DNA of 64,000 nucleotides from Limnohabitans sp. Rim28 (GTDB lineage: Bacteria; Pseudomonadota; Gammaproteobacteria; Burkholderiales; Burkholderiaceae_C): positions 124,001 to 188,000 of the forward strand of contig NZ_ALKN02000003.1 of NCBI RefSeq assembly GCF_000293865.2, read 5' to 3'. Within the stretch, counting starts at the first letter, position 1. Each line of letters starts with the position of its first letter. The notes under the pieces are model-generated. The model saw nothing but the letters and a program-made list of their open reading frames with translations, was not told the origin of the DNA and made no database searches. Positions 51,138 to 59,153 of the stretch are shown piece after piece. A program made the position numbers and the translations under genes.

Positions 51138-52109
51138 ATGAAAACCCGTCGGCAACTCATTCAAACGATCGGGGCGGCGAGTCTGGCGTCCCTTACTTGT
51201 GTCGGCCGCGCCCAGGCTTGGCCCGCCAAACCGGTGCGCATCGTGGTGCCATCGGCTGCAGGCAGCCCTTGGGACCCCATGGCCAGACATTTGGCAGACC
51301 GCTTGTCCAAAGTTTTTGGGCAGCCCTTCATTGTTGAAAACCGGTCCGGGGGCACCGGGCTCATCGGCATGGACCAGGTGGCCAAAAGCAGTGACGCCCA
51401 CACCTTGGGCATCATGTTCATGCCGCACACGGTATTGCCCGCGCTGGTCGCCAAGATGCCTTACGACACCTTGAAAGACATCGTGCCCATCAGCCAGACG
51501 CAGTGGACCTACAACGTGCTCGTGGTCCGCAGCAACATGCCTGTGCGGGATGTGAGCGGTTTGATGGCATTGGCCCGTAAAAGTCCAGGCAAGCTGATTT
51601 ACAGCTCCGGTGGTGCAGGCTCACCCGCGCATTTGATGGGCGAGTATTTCAAGCAGCTGACCGGCACTTTCATCTTGCATGTGCCCTACCGAGGACCGGT
51701 GGCGGCCTTGCAAGACCTGATGGGCGAGCAGGTGGACATGATGTTCGCTTCGCTGGCCGCCGCGCTGCCCCACATCAAGAGCGGTCGTTTGCGGGCCATT
51801 GCGGTGACGGCGGCAGAACCACTGGAAGCGCTGCCCGGTGTACCGACTTTTACCCAAGCTGGATTTCCCCAGTTTGATGTCCGGGACTGGGCCGGTCTGG
51901 TGGGTCCTGCTGCATTGCCGTCATCTGTGGTCGAGCGGCTCAATGTTGAGGTGGGCAAGGCACTGTCGGAAGCAGGTCTTGAGCAAAGATTCTCCCAGAT
52001 GGGGGTGTATCTGCAGACCAGCACGGTGACTGGATTTGGCGAGTTGGTGAAAAAAGAAATCCCCAAATGGGCGGACGTGGCGCGTCGCTCGAACATCAAA
52101 ATGGAATGA
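51138..52109 (+). CDS. Bug-family binding protein with twin-arginine-like signal
   Basis: The 323-residue protein begins MKTRRQLIQTIGAASLASLTCVGRAQAWPAKPVRIVVP, where RRQLIQ resembles a Tat signal, followed by the Bug motif IVENRSGGTGLIGMDQVAKS. It starts 3 bases after the previous gene. Probably an alternative binding protein for a related ligand. Confidence 0.9.
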   Translation: MKTRRQLIQTIGAASLASLTCVGRAQAWPAKPVRIVVPSAAGSPWDPMARHLADRLSKVFGQPFIVENRSGGTGLIGMDQVAKSSDAHTLGIMFMPHTVLPALVAKMPYDTLKDIVPISQTQWTYNVLVVRSNMPVRDVSGLMALARKSPGKLIYSSGGAGSPAHLMGEYFKQLTGTFILHVPYRGPVAALQDLMGEQVDMMFASLAAALPHIKSGRLRAIAVTAAEPLEALPGVPTFTQAGFPQFDVRDWAGLVGPAALPSSVVERLNVEVGKALSEAGLEQRFSQMGVYLQTSTVTGFGELVKKEIPKWADVARRSNIKME

Positions 52110-52489
52110 AAAACATGAGCGCATTGATCGCAGAAGAGCAACGCCGCCAAGCCATGCTGGGCGGGGACATTGCGGCACTCGAAGCCTTGCTGTCGGAGGG
52201 GCTGGTTTATGTGCATTCCACCGGGGGGCGCGATACCAAGACCACCTACTTGAAAAAATTGGCCAGCGGCAGCCTGAAGTACCTGACGTTGTCTTTTGAA
52301 GACTTGCAGGTGCATGCGGCAGGCCCGGGCGAAATGGTGACTGGACGCATGTCGGCCGAGGTGATCATCGGTGGCCAGTCCAAAGCGATCCGCAGCTTGT
52401 TTCTGACGGTGTGGATGCCCGAGCCTGGTGCCGATGGGCAGCAAGTCATGCGCATGCTGGCGTACCAAGGCGCGCCTTATCCCGTCTGA
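52106..52489 (+). CDS. SnoaL/NTF2-like protein
   Basis: ATG 52106 overlaps the previous stop (ATGA) and gives 127 residues; ATG 52115 is an alternative. MSALIAEEQRRQAMLGGDIAALEALLSEGLVYVHSTGGRDTKTTYLKKLASG is the DUF4440-type start. Might act as a small enzyme or a binding protein in the pathway. Confidence 0.8.
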   Translation: MKNMSALIAEEQRRQAMLGGDIAALEALLSEGLVYVHSTGGRDTKTTYLKKLASGSLKYLTLSFEDLQVHAAGPGEMVTGRMSAEVIIGGQSKAIRSLFLTVWMPEPGADGQQVMRMLAYQGAPYPV

Positions 52490-52502
52490 TTGTTTGGGGC
52501 CT

Positions 52503-53816
52503 ATGACCAACTTCATTTTCATCGTCGCCGACGATCTGGGTTACGCTGACTTGGGTTGCTATGGCGGACGCGAGGCCGGGTTTGGGCCCGTGTCACCGGT
52601 GCTGGACCGTCTGGCGGCGCATGGTCTGAAGTATGTGAATGGGTATTCGAACTCGCCGGTGTGCTCTCCCACACGGTTTGCATTGATGACCGGTCGCTAC
52701 CAGTATTGGGTCCGGGGGGCGAGTGAAGAGCCCTTGCTGGGGGCCACGCGTGGTCATCCTGAAATGGGGCTGCACGCCGACTTGCCGACCTTGCCGTCCA
52801 TGCTCAAGGCAAAGGGTTATCACACAGCCTTGATTGGCAAGTGGCATCTTGGATTCAGGCCTCATTTTGGTCCTGAGAAATCGGGCTACATGCACCACTT
52901 CGGCCCCATGTCGGGCGGCGTGAGCTATTACGGTCACAACGCGCGTGGGACTGACTCGGATCTGGAGCTGGATGGCCAGCCCTACGATGAGCCCGGTTAC
53001 CTGACCGACCTGATCTCCAGGCGAGCCGCGCAGTATGTGCGTGACCGTGCAGCCGATGGCCAGAAATTCTTTCTGAGCTTGCATTACACCGCGCCCCATT
53101 GGCCCTGGGAGACGCGCGCTCAGGGACAAATCAACCCTGAGATCGTCAAAGACATCATGCACCTCGATGGTGGCAATGTGGAGACCTACCGCACGATGAT
53201 CCGCGAAATGGACGAGGGCATCGGATGGGTGGTGGATGCCTTGCGCGAGACCGGGCAACTGGACGATACGCTGATCATTTTCACCAGCGACAACGGTGGT
53301 GAGCGCTTCTCTGACAACTGGCCCTTGGTGGGCGGCAAAATGGACTTGACGGAGGGGGGCATCCGTGTTCCCTACATCGTGCATTGGCCCCAGGGGATTG
53401 TCCAGCCCGGCAGCGTCTGCACACAACACTGCATGACCATGGACTGGACCGCCACCGTGCTGGACATTGCCCAAGCGCAGCTGCCTGCAGGCCATGTGCT
53501 GGATGGTGTGTCGATGCAACCGACCATGCACAATGTTCAAAAGACCTTTGAGCGACCGATGTTCTGGCGGATGAAATACAAGCAGCAGCGGGCGCACCGG
53601 GACGGTGATTGGAAATACCTCCAGGTCGACGATAACGAATACCTCTTTAACCTGTCTGAAGATGCCCGGGAGAGGGCCAATCAGGCACACCGTCATCAGG
53701 ACAAGTTCAGGACCATGAGGGCCGCCTGGCTCCAATGGAATGCCCAAGTGCCCCCTGTGCCTGAAGATGCTCGGGTGCATGTGGTCTATACATTGCGCGA
53801 AATGCCCGCCCGGTGA
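52503..53816 (+). CDS. Sulfatase (type I, formylglycine)
   Basis: From ATG 52503 the product has 437 residues. The calcium-binding ADDLGYADLG (Asp10, Asp11), the sulfatase signature CSPTR (Cys54 becomes formylglycine), LIGKWHLG (Lys113, His115) and FTSDNGG are visible. No signal peptide is seen, so it may be cytoplasmic or use another route. It desulfates an organosulfate, perhaps the parent of the aromatic compound handled by the adjacent cluster. The maturing enzyme must be encoded elsewhere. Confidence 0.92.
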   Translation: MTNFIFIVADDLGYADLGCYGGREAGFGPVSPVLDRLAAHGLKYVNGYSNSPVCSPTRFALMTGRYQYWVRGASEEPLLGATRGHPEMGLHADLPTLPSMLKAKGYHTALIGKWHLGFRPHFGPEKSGYMHHFGPMSGGVSYYGHNARGTDSDLELDGQPYDEPGYLTDLISRRAAQYVRDRAADGQKFFLSLHYTAPHWPWETRAQGQINPEIVKDIMHLDGGNVETYRTMIREMDEGIGWVVDALRETGQLDDTLIIFTSDNGGERFSDNWPLVGGKMDLTEGGIRVPYIVHWPQGIVQPGSVCTQHCMTMDWTATVLDIAQAQLPAGHVLDGVSMQPTMHNVQKTFERPMFWRMKYKQQRAHRDGDWKYLQVDDNEYLFNLSEDARERANQAHRHQDKFRTMRAAWLQWNAQVPPVPEDARVHVVYTLREMPAR

Positions 53817-54048
53817 TATGGGAACAAGTCTTTGTCTTTCAAGGCCTTGCTGCTTTGACACAACTTGGGGGGGAATAAGGGTTCACTCGCTTTCAAATGT
53901 CCAACAAGAGCCAGCTGGTGCTGGTCACATGTTCGCCGTGATGGTCCGCTACCAGCCTTTAGGCAACTTACAAGGGCGAGGGTCTGAATTGCAGCGATTG
54001 TGGCCATCGATCCTCACAAGCTGAACTGCATCTGTCGGCCAGAAGCCG

Positions 54049-54636
54049 TCAACTGCATCCCATGTGTTTCTTGTACATCTCGGGGTTATGACCAGCGGGA
54101 ATGTTCTTACACGGATCGTCGACATAGCCGCGAAGAACGTTGTACCGCTTGATCTGTTCTGGTGTGAGGAACTGCACAGTCTTGTAGTGCTGTGAAAGAT
54201 GGATGAAGCGCAGTTCGGACCTTGCCGATTCGGTCTCGGCCAGCAAGCGGCGCAGGGATGGCTCATCCACTTTCCCGGCTGCAAAAGCGGCTTCCAGGGC
54301 TTTCTCTGCTGCGATCAGGCGCTCGCCTGTGGGGATGGCGGCTTTGCGCATTTCATCCAAGAGGACCTGGGTCTTGGTCACTTGGTCGGAATTCAATGGA
54401 ATCTGATCCTTGAGTTCCAGAAGATGCGCTGGGCCGGGCATACCGTTGAGTTCAGCGGAAAGGGCCAGGCCCCAACCGCCACCACGCCGAAGTTCATTGA
54501 TGTCGTTGTCGGACAGCGATTTGATGGCTCGGTTTTGCATCCCGGCATAGGGCGTCTGTGCCCCGTGGTTGTGCTGCGCCAGGGTTGAAAAAGGCAGACA
54601 TATGGCGAGCGCAAAAAGCAAAGTGTTTTTTTTCAT
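54049..54636 (-). CDS. Periplasmic Spy/CpxP-like protein
   Basis: From ATG 54636 the product has 195 residues with a signal peptide (LLFALAICLPFSTLAQ). A helical core with LKDQIPLNSDQVTKTQVLLDEMRKAAIPTGERLIAAEKALEAAFAAGKVDEPSLRRLLAETESARSEL and LTPEQIKRYNVLRGY matches the heavy-metal resistance/Spy-like family, which act as periplasmic chaperones or metal sensors. The tail has a Cys pair. It is an isolated gene. Confidence 0.7.
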   Translation of the reverse strand: MKKNTLLFALAICLPFSTLAQHNHGAQTPYAGMQNRAIKSLSDNDINELRRGGGWGLALSAELNGMPGPAHLLELKDQIPLNSDQVTKTQVLLDEMRKAAIPTGERLIAAEKALEAAFAAGKVDEPSLRRLLAETESARSELRFIHLSQHYKTVQFLTPEQIKRYNVLRGYVDDPCKNIPAGHNPEMYKKHMGCS

Positions 54637-54903
54637 GGTTTTTTCCAAATCAAATGTGAGAACTCAGTGTGCTTATCAAGAAGGCTATCGTGCCGAGCGG
54701 TGAAGATGGCAACACCCGAACCATGCACCACGAAGTAAAGTTATCGACCATCTTGATCCCTTAGTCATTGGTCTCAATGGCGCCAATTCGGGCCGTCCCG
54801 CTCCCGTCTGCGTCCAGCCTCGGTCTCATCAATTCTTGCTGAATGGAGACGCAAAGCTCCTCACAAAGCCAGGCGCTGGGGAGCCGAGATGGATGAATCA
54901 GAC

Positions 54904-55137
54904 TCAGGACGTCAGCCACTGCTGAATTTCGGCCTTGGTAGGGATGCGACCGCTGGCCACCACCTTGTCGTTGATGACCAGCGCGGGGGTAGATAAGATG
55001 TCGTAAGCCATGATGGCGTTCATGTCGGTGATCTTCTCGAAGTCTGCCTGCAGGCCAGCGGTAGTGGCAGCATCGCGCGCGACCGCTTCCAGCTTTTTGC
55101 AGTTGGCGCAGCCCGAGCCCAGAATTTTGATTTTCAG
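54904..55137 (-). CDS. Thioredoxin-like small redox protein
   Basis: From ATG 55137 the product has 77 residues, MLKIKILGSGCANCKKLE ... with a CANC (C-x2-C) site. It belongs to the TM0996/MTH895 type redox-active disulfide family, often next to ArsP-type permeases. Its likely partner is the adjacent permease. Confidence 0.88.
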   Translation of the reverse strand: MKIKILGSGCANCKKLEAVARDAATTAGLQADFEKITDMNAIMAYDILSTPALVINDKVVASGRIPTKAEIQQWLTS

Positions 55138-55167
55138 CATGGGTTTTCCTTGGTCAATCACACACCA

Positions 55168-56613
55168 TCAAGAGCCTAGAGCGGACGATTGGCGCCGGTG
55201 TAGGGCAAAAAGCAAAGTACCCAGCGCCGCAACGAATACACCCATGCTCATCACCAGCCGTGTGGCAGACATCCCGTCCACCCATGAACCGTAGAGCAAA
55301 CCCGCCGTCACGCTGAACAGTGCCACCAGGCCGACGTAGGAGAAGGTCTTCTTGCGCCCAATCACGGCGATGACCATCAGAATGCTTTGCAGGCTCAGCT
55401 CAGGGTCAGCCATCAGGTAGGCCAACAAGGGGCCGGGATGCATGCCCAGGTCCAAAAACATCTTGGCCACTGGCACTTCGATCAAGGTGGGGAAATACAT
55501 GAACACGCCGAACACCACGGCGACCATGTTGGCCGTCACACTGTTGGTGCCAGCCAGGGTCTCAATCCATTCGGGGCGGATGAGCTGGCGTACCACGCCC
55601 ACGATGAACACGCCCACCACAAGCAGACCAAAAATTTGCTTCACAAAACGCCACGCTTCCCACAACCAGGCTTGGCGGTCATTGACATCCAAGGCGTTTG
55701 CGTAATACCAAACCGCCCATAGGCCGGCCGCAACACCAAAAAAGCGACCCGTGATGGCCAACTCCAGCCCGCCTGGCTGCGGGGTGAAACGCAAGGCGGC
55801 CACAAGCAAGGTGGATGCAGTCAAGCCCAAAGTCACCCATGTCCAGCGGTTGGCCCCCTCAATGATGTCTTCCAAGCCCTTCCAGGCAGTCATCGCTATG
55901 GTGAGCAGCAGCAAGATGAGCATGGAGCCTTGGAAAGTCACGCCTTCTTCGCCCTTGGCCGCATCAAACGGTACCCAGCCGAAAAGTGTGGCCTGCCAAG
56001 CTTCTGCCCAGCCCAGGGGCAGGGTCAGCGTCGCCACAGTGATGGTCAGTGGCCAGAGTTTGAGCGTGCCCGCAATCAGCAGCGCCACCATAGACAGCAA
56101 CAAGCCAGTGGCCGCTGGCCCAACGCTGGCTTTTTCTGCAAACAGCGCATCGGTCTGGGCGTCGTGGGTAGCGTCATCACGCCAGAACAACATGGCCATC
56201 AACAAACCAATGCCCATACCGAAGAGAAGGCACAACAGAAAACGGGCCATCGCGAACTCTATGCCCAAAACACTGCCTGTGTAGGCCAGTGCCATGATGT
56301 TGCCGGCAGGCGCGAAAAACAGGAAGGTGATGGCCGGCCCCACACCCGCACCTTTGCGGTAAATACCGCCGAACAGTGGCACGATGGTGCAAGAACACAC
56401 CGCAAGCAATGAGCCTGCCGCAGCGGCTGCTGGGTAGGACACATAGGCCGGCGTATTACGTCCCAACCAGCGGGTAATGCTGGCTTTGGGAATGAGTGCC
56501 GCCATGGCACCCGCAATGAAAAACGCAGGCACAAGACACAGCAACACGTGAGCTGCCAAGTAGGCAGCCAAGTTACCAACGCCGCCACCCAGCAAATGCA
56601 ATGCATCGTCCAT
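55168..56613 (-). CDS. ArsP-type permease
   Basis: The 481-residue protein has about ten to twelve hydrophobic segments and the family core SLLAVCSCTIVPLFGGIYRKGAGVGPAITFLFFAPAGNIMALAYTGSVLG, with the CSC motif of the ArsP/DUF318 permeases. Some family members export organoarsenicals; substrate is not shown here. It has an extra central hydrophilic stretch. It is co-transcribed with the redox protein 30 bases downstream. Confidence 0.85.
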   Translation of the reverse strand: MDDALHLLGGGVGNLAAYLAAHVLLCLVPAFFIAGAMAALIPKASITRWLGRNTPAYVSYPAAAAAGSLLAVCSCTIVPLFGGIYRKGAGVGPAITFLFFAPAGNIMALAYTGSVLGIEFAMARFLLCLLFGMGIGLLMAMLFWRDDATHDAQTDALFAEKASVGPAATGLLLSMVALLIAGTLKLWPLTITVATLTLPLGWAEAWQATLFGWVPFDAAKGEEGVTFQGSMLILLLLTIAMTAWKGLEDIIEGANRWTWVTLGLTASTLLVAALRFTPQPGGLELAITGRFFGVAAGLWAVWYYANALDVNDRQAWLWEAWRFVKQIFGLLVVGVFIVGVVRQLIRPEWIETLAGTNSVTANMVAVVFGVFMYFPTLIEVPVAKMFLDLGMHPGPLLAYLMADPELSLQSILMVIAVIGRKKTFSYVGLVALFSVTAGLLYGSWVDGMSATRLVMSMGVFVAALGTLLFALHRRQSSALGS

Positions 56614-56881
56614 GGGTACCTCTTTTTATGTCTTTTGAGTTTAGACACGTGACCACTGCGTCAGCTTGACCTTTGTCAAGTTAAACCGAAGCTGGTTCTC
56701 TTTGCAGCAGGTGCTGTGGTCGATGAGGGGATTCCTACGACTGATACCGCTGTAAGCAAGTCAACGTCTTAGAAGACACGACCGACTGCAATGGGTCGGT
56801 TCCTGCCCTTCGTGCCAGCTTGTCGTAGTCCGCTACCAGCCTTTCGCAGACACTCATCCCTCAAAAGCCTGCTGCATCAAC

Positions 56882-58108
56882 TCAGGTAAACCACACCACA
56901 CCCACCGCGCCACCCGCCACCATGGCCACCAATCCCAGACCTATTGTCAATCCGTAGCGAATCCCGCCGCTGACCATCGCCAAGGCGGTTTTGGCCAACC
57001 CGCTGGAGGCCAGCACGGCCACCAGTGACCATTGCGCAAACTCAGGCGTCATGCCGCCTGTCTGTATCAGTTGCGCAATGCTGGCGGCAGCAGCATGCAC
57101 CTCCACCCAGGCCACACACAGCGCAGCCACCAGCACACCCACATCGCCAAAAACATGTTGCAGCCAGGCGGCAAGCAATGACATCAAGGCAATGATGCTG
57201 GCCATGCCCAAGGCATGGGTCAGTTTGAAAGCGTGTCCTGTTGGGGTCTCGGCACCATCACCGTCGATGCGACGCAAGGCGAGCACCACCACCAACAGCA
57301 AGCCCAGGCCAGCCAAGACCAGTGGCCAGCGCATGGCCACCAGCAGGGGCGGTGAGGCAGCCCCCAGCACCCCGGCAAACAGCACCAACGACGCCAGATT
57401 GGCCAGCAGGGCACAAGCCGCTGCGGGCAGCGCATCACTGTGGCCTGCCTGCACGCGCTGACCCGTGCTGACGACCACGGCGGTGGAAGACACAAAACCC
57501 GAAAAGAAGGCCGCCAGTGGCATGCCCCAACGCCCCCCCAGCGCCCGCTGCGCGACATGGCCCAGCATGCCGACTGCCATGACCAACACCACGATGCGCC
57601 ACAGCGTGGTGGCTTGCAGCACGCCCCAGGGGTCCATCGCTTGGTCCGACAGCAGCGGCATCACCACCAGTGCTGCGGCGGCCAGGATCAGGGCGTCTTG
57701 CAATTCTTGATCGGTGATGAGCACACGGCTGATGCGCTGCGAAGCTTGCTTGGCATGCAGCAGCGCCGCAGCCAGCACGCCCAGAGCGGCAGACAAGCTC
57801 GGGTTTTGCTGCGCCAGCGCCGACAGCATCAGTGTCGCCAGCAAAGCCACTTCGCCCGTCTGGCCAGGATCGCTTCGGGCGGTGGCCTGATAACCCCCGA
57901 TCACCAGCGCGCCGATCACCAAGACCGTGGCCACAAATGGCCCAGTGCCCAAACCCCAACTCACATAGCCGAGCATCGCCACCAGCGCGTGCGTTCGCGT
58001 GCCCGCCTTGGTCCTGGTTGGCTCGTGCCGGCGCTCACGCACCACGCCGATCAGCAAGCCCACCCCCAAGGCGGTCAGCAAACCGATCCAATGTGCGGAG
58101 GTGTTCAT
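56882..58108 (-). CDS. MgtC/DUF4010 membrane protein
   Basis: From ATG 58108 the product has 408 residues. The N-terminal MgtC-like region IGLLTALGVGLLIGVVRERRHEPTRTKAGTRTHALVAMLGYVSWGLG is followed by a DUF4010-type set of about ten hydrophobic segments. Function of the family is uncertain. It is divergent from the PepSY operon. Confidence 0.85.
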   Translation of the reverse strand: MNTSAHWIGLLTALGVGLLIGVVRERRHEPTRTKAGTRTHALVAMLGYVSWGLGTGPFVATVLVIGALVIGGYQATARSDPGQTGEVALLATLMLSALAQQNPSLSAALGVLAAALLHAKQASQRISRVLITDQELQDALILAAAALVVMPLLSDQAMDPWGVLQATTLWRIVVLVMAVGMLGHVAQRALGGRWGMPLAAFFSGFVSSTAVVVSTGQRVQAGHSDALPAAACALLANLASLVLFAGVLGAASPPLLVAMRWPLVLAGLGLLLVVVLALRRIDGDGAETPTGHAFKLTHALGMASIIALMSLLAAWLQHVFGDVGVLVAALCVAWVEVHAAAASIAQLIQTGGMTPEFAQWSLVAVLASSGLAKTALAMVSGGIRYGLTIGLGLVAMVAGGAVGVVWFT

Positions 58109-58313
58109 GACAAAAGAAACATCATCCGCATCTGAGCATGAGGGTTGGCGACAAGCATTGACTTTGATCAACTTGGATTCGAACAAGAACCTTGATCATT
58201 CACTTCTGAGGCGCATCGACTGTGAGCGCGCCAACAGGTCTGAATGCCCATGGTTTTTTCACCATGCCCTCAACCCAAAGCCTGATGCTCAACCCGGCTT
58301 GCAGGAGCCTCCC

Positions 58314-58631
58314 ATGAAATGCAATCGCGCTTGGAGCCAGGGGCTGCTGGTGTTGTCTCTGGGCCTGACCGCCATGCCCGCTTTGGCCGAGGTGGATTGC
58401 GATGCGCCGCTCAACCGCTGGCAATCACGCGATGCCGTGCGGCAGATGGCCGCAGCCCAAGGCTGGCAGATCGAGCGGCTGAAGATCGATGACGGCTGTT
58501 ATGAAATTCGGTTCACCGATGCGCAGGGCCGCAGATTCAAAGCCAAGATCGACCCGGAAACGCTCAAGGTCTTGAAGCTCAAGCAGGACGGGCACCAACG
58601 CGAGCTTCAACGTGAACGCGAAGCGTCATAG
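58314..58631 (+). CDS. PepSY domain protein
   Basis: AGGAG before ATG 58314 gives 105 residues. A signal peptide (LVLSLGLTAMPALAE) and one PepSY domain (NRWQSRDAVRQMAAAQGWQIERLKIDDGCYEIRFTDAQGRRFKAKIDPETLKVLKLKQ). It is the first gene of the flavin electron-transfer operon. The frame upstream to 57999 is a shadow of the divergent MgtC gene. Confidence 0.88.
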   Translation: MKCNRAWSQGLLVLSLGLTAMPALAEVDCDAPLNRWQSRDAVRQMAAAQGWQIERLKIDDGCYEIRFTDAQGRRFKAKIDPETLKVLKLKQDGHQRELQREREAS

Positions 58632-58666
58632 GTTCTTCATTCAACAGGCTTCACGGAAATACCACC

Positions 58667-59143
58667 ATGTCCAAACCTCTTTCATCCCTTGTGGCCACGG
58701 CCTGTGCGCTGACCTTTCCCGCCCTGGCACACAGCCGCCCGGTCACGCTGACCGCGCAGCTCAAAAATTACGGCGGTGACGGTGCCTACCTGGCGGCTTA
58801 CCTCACCGATGCCAAGGGTGCCTATGTGCGCACCCTCTGGGTGGCCGGTGGCAAGGCCAAGTACCACAAGCATTTATCGGATTGGTACCGACTCTCGGCC
58901 GGTGATGCCAAACGTTTGGAGGGCGTCACCGGTGCCAGCGTGGGCGCGGGGCGCACCCTCAAGGTCACGGCCGATCTGGCGGATGCACTGATCGACGCGG
59001 GCTATGAAATCCGCATCGATGCCGCCGCCGAAGACATGCGCGACAGCCCCTCAGAGGTTCGCATCCCGCTGACCAAAGCGAATGCGGGCAAGCCGCAGAC
59101 CGGCAAGCCCTACATCCAGTCGGCGACCTTCCAACTTCAATGA
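58667..59143 (+). CDS. DUF2271 protein, probable flavinylated electron carrier
   Basis: The 158-residue periplasmic protein has a signal peptide (PALAHS) and DUF2271 (VTLTAQLKNYGGDGAYLAAYLTDAKGAYVRTLWVAGGKAKYHKHLSDWYRLSAGD). LEGVTGASVG (84-93) resembles the ApbE target motif D-x-x-(S/T)-G-A-(T/S), with Glu85 at the usual Asp position and Thr88 as the likely FMN attachment. The ApbE gene is in the same operon. Confidence 0.85.
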   Translation: MSKPLSSLVATACALTFPALAHSRPVTLTAQLKNYGGDGAYLAAYLTDAKGAYVRTLWVAGGKAKYHKHLSDWYRLSAGDAKRLEGVTGASVGAGRTLKVTADLADALIDAGYEIRIDAAAEDMRDSPSEVRIPLTKANAGKPQTGKPYIQSATFQLQ

Positions 59144-59153
59144 AGCAAAGGGC

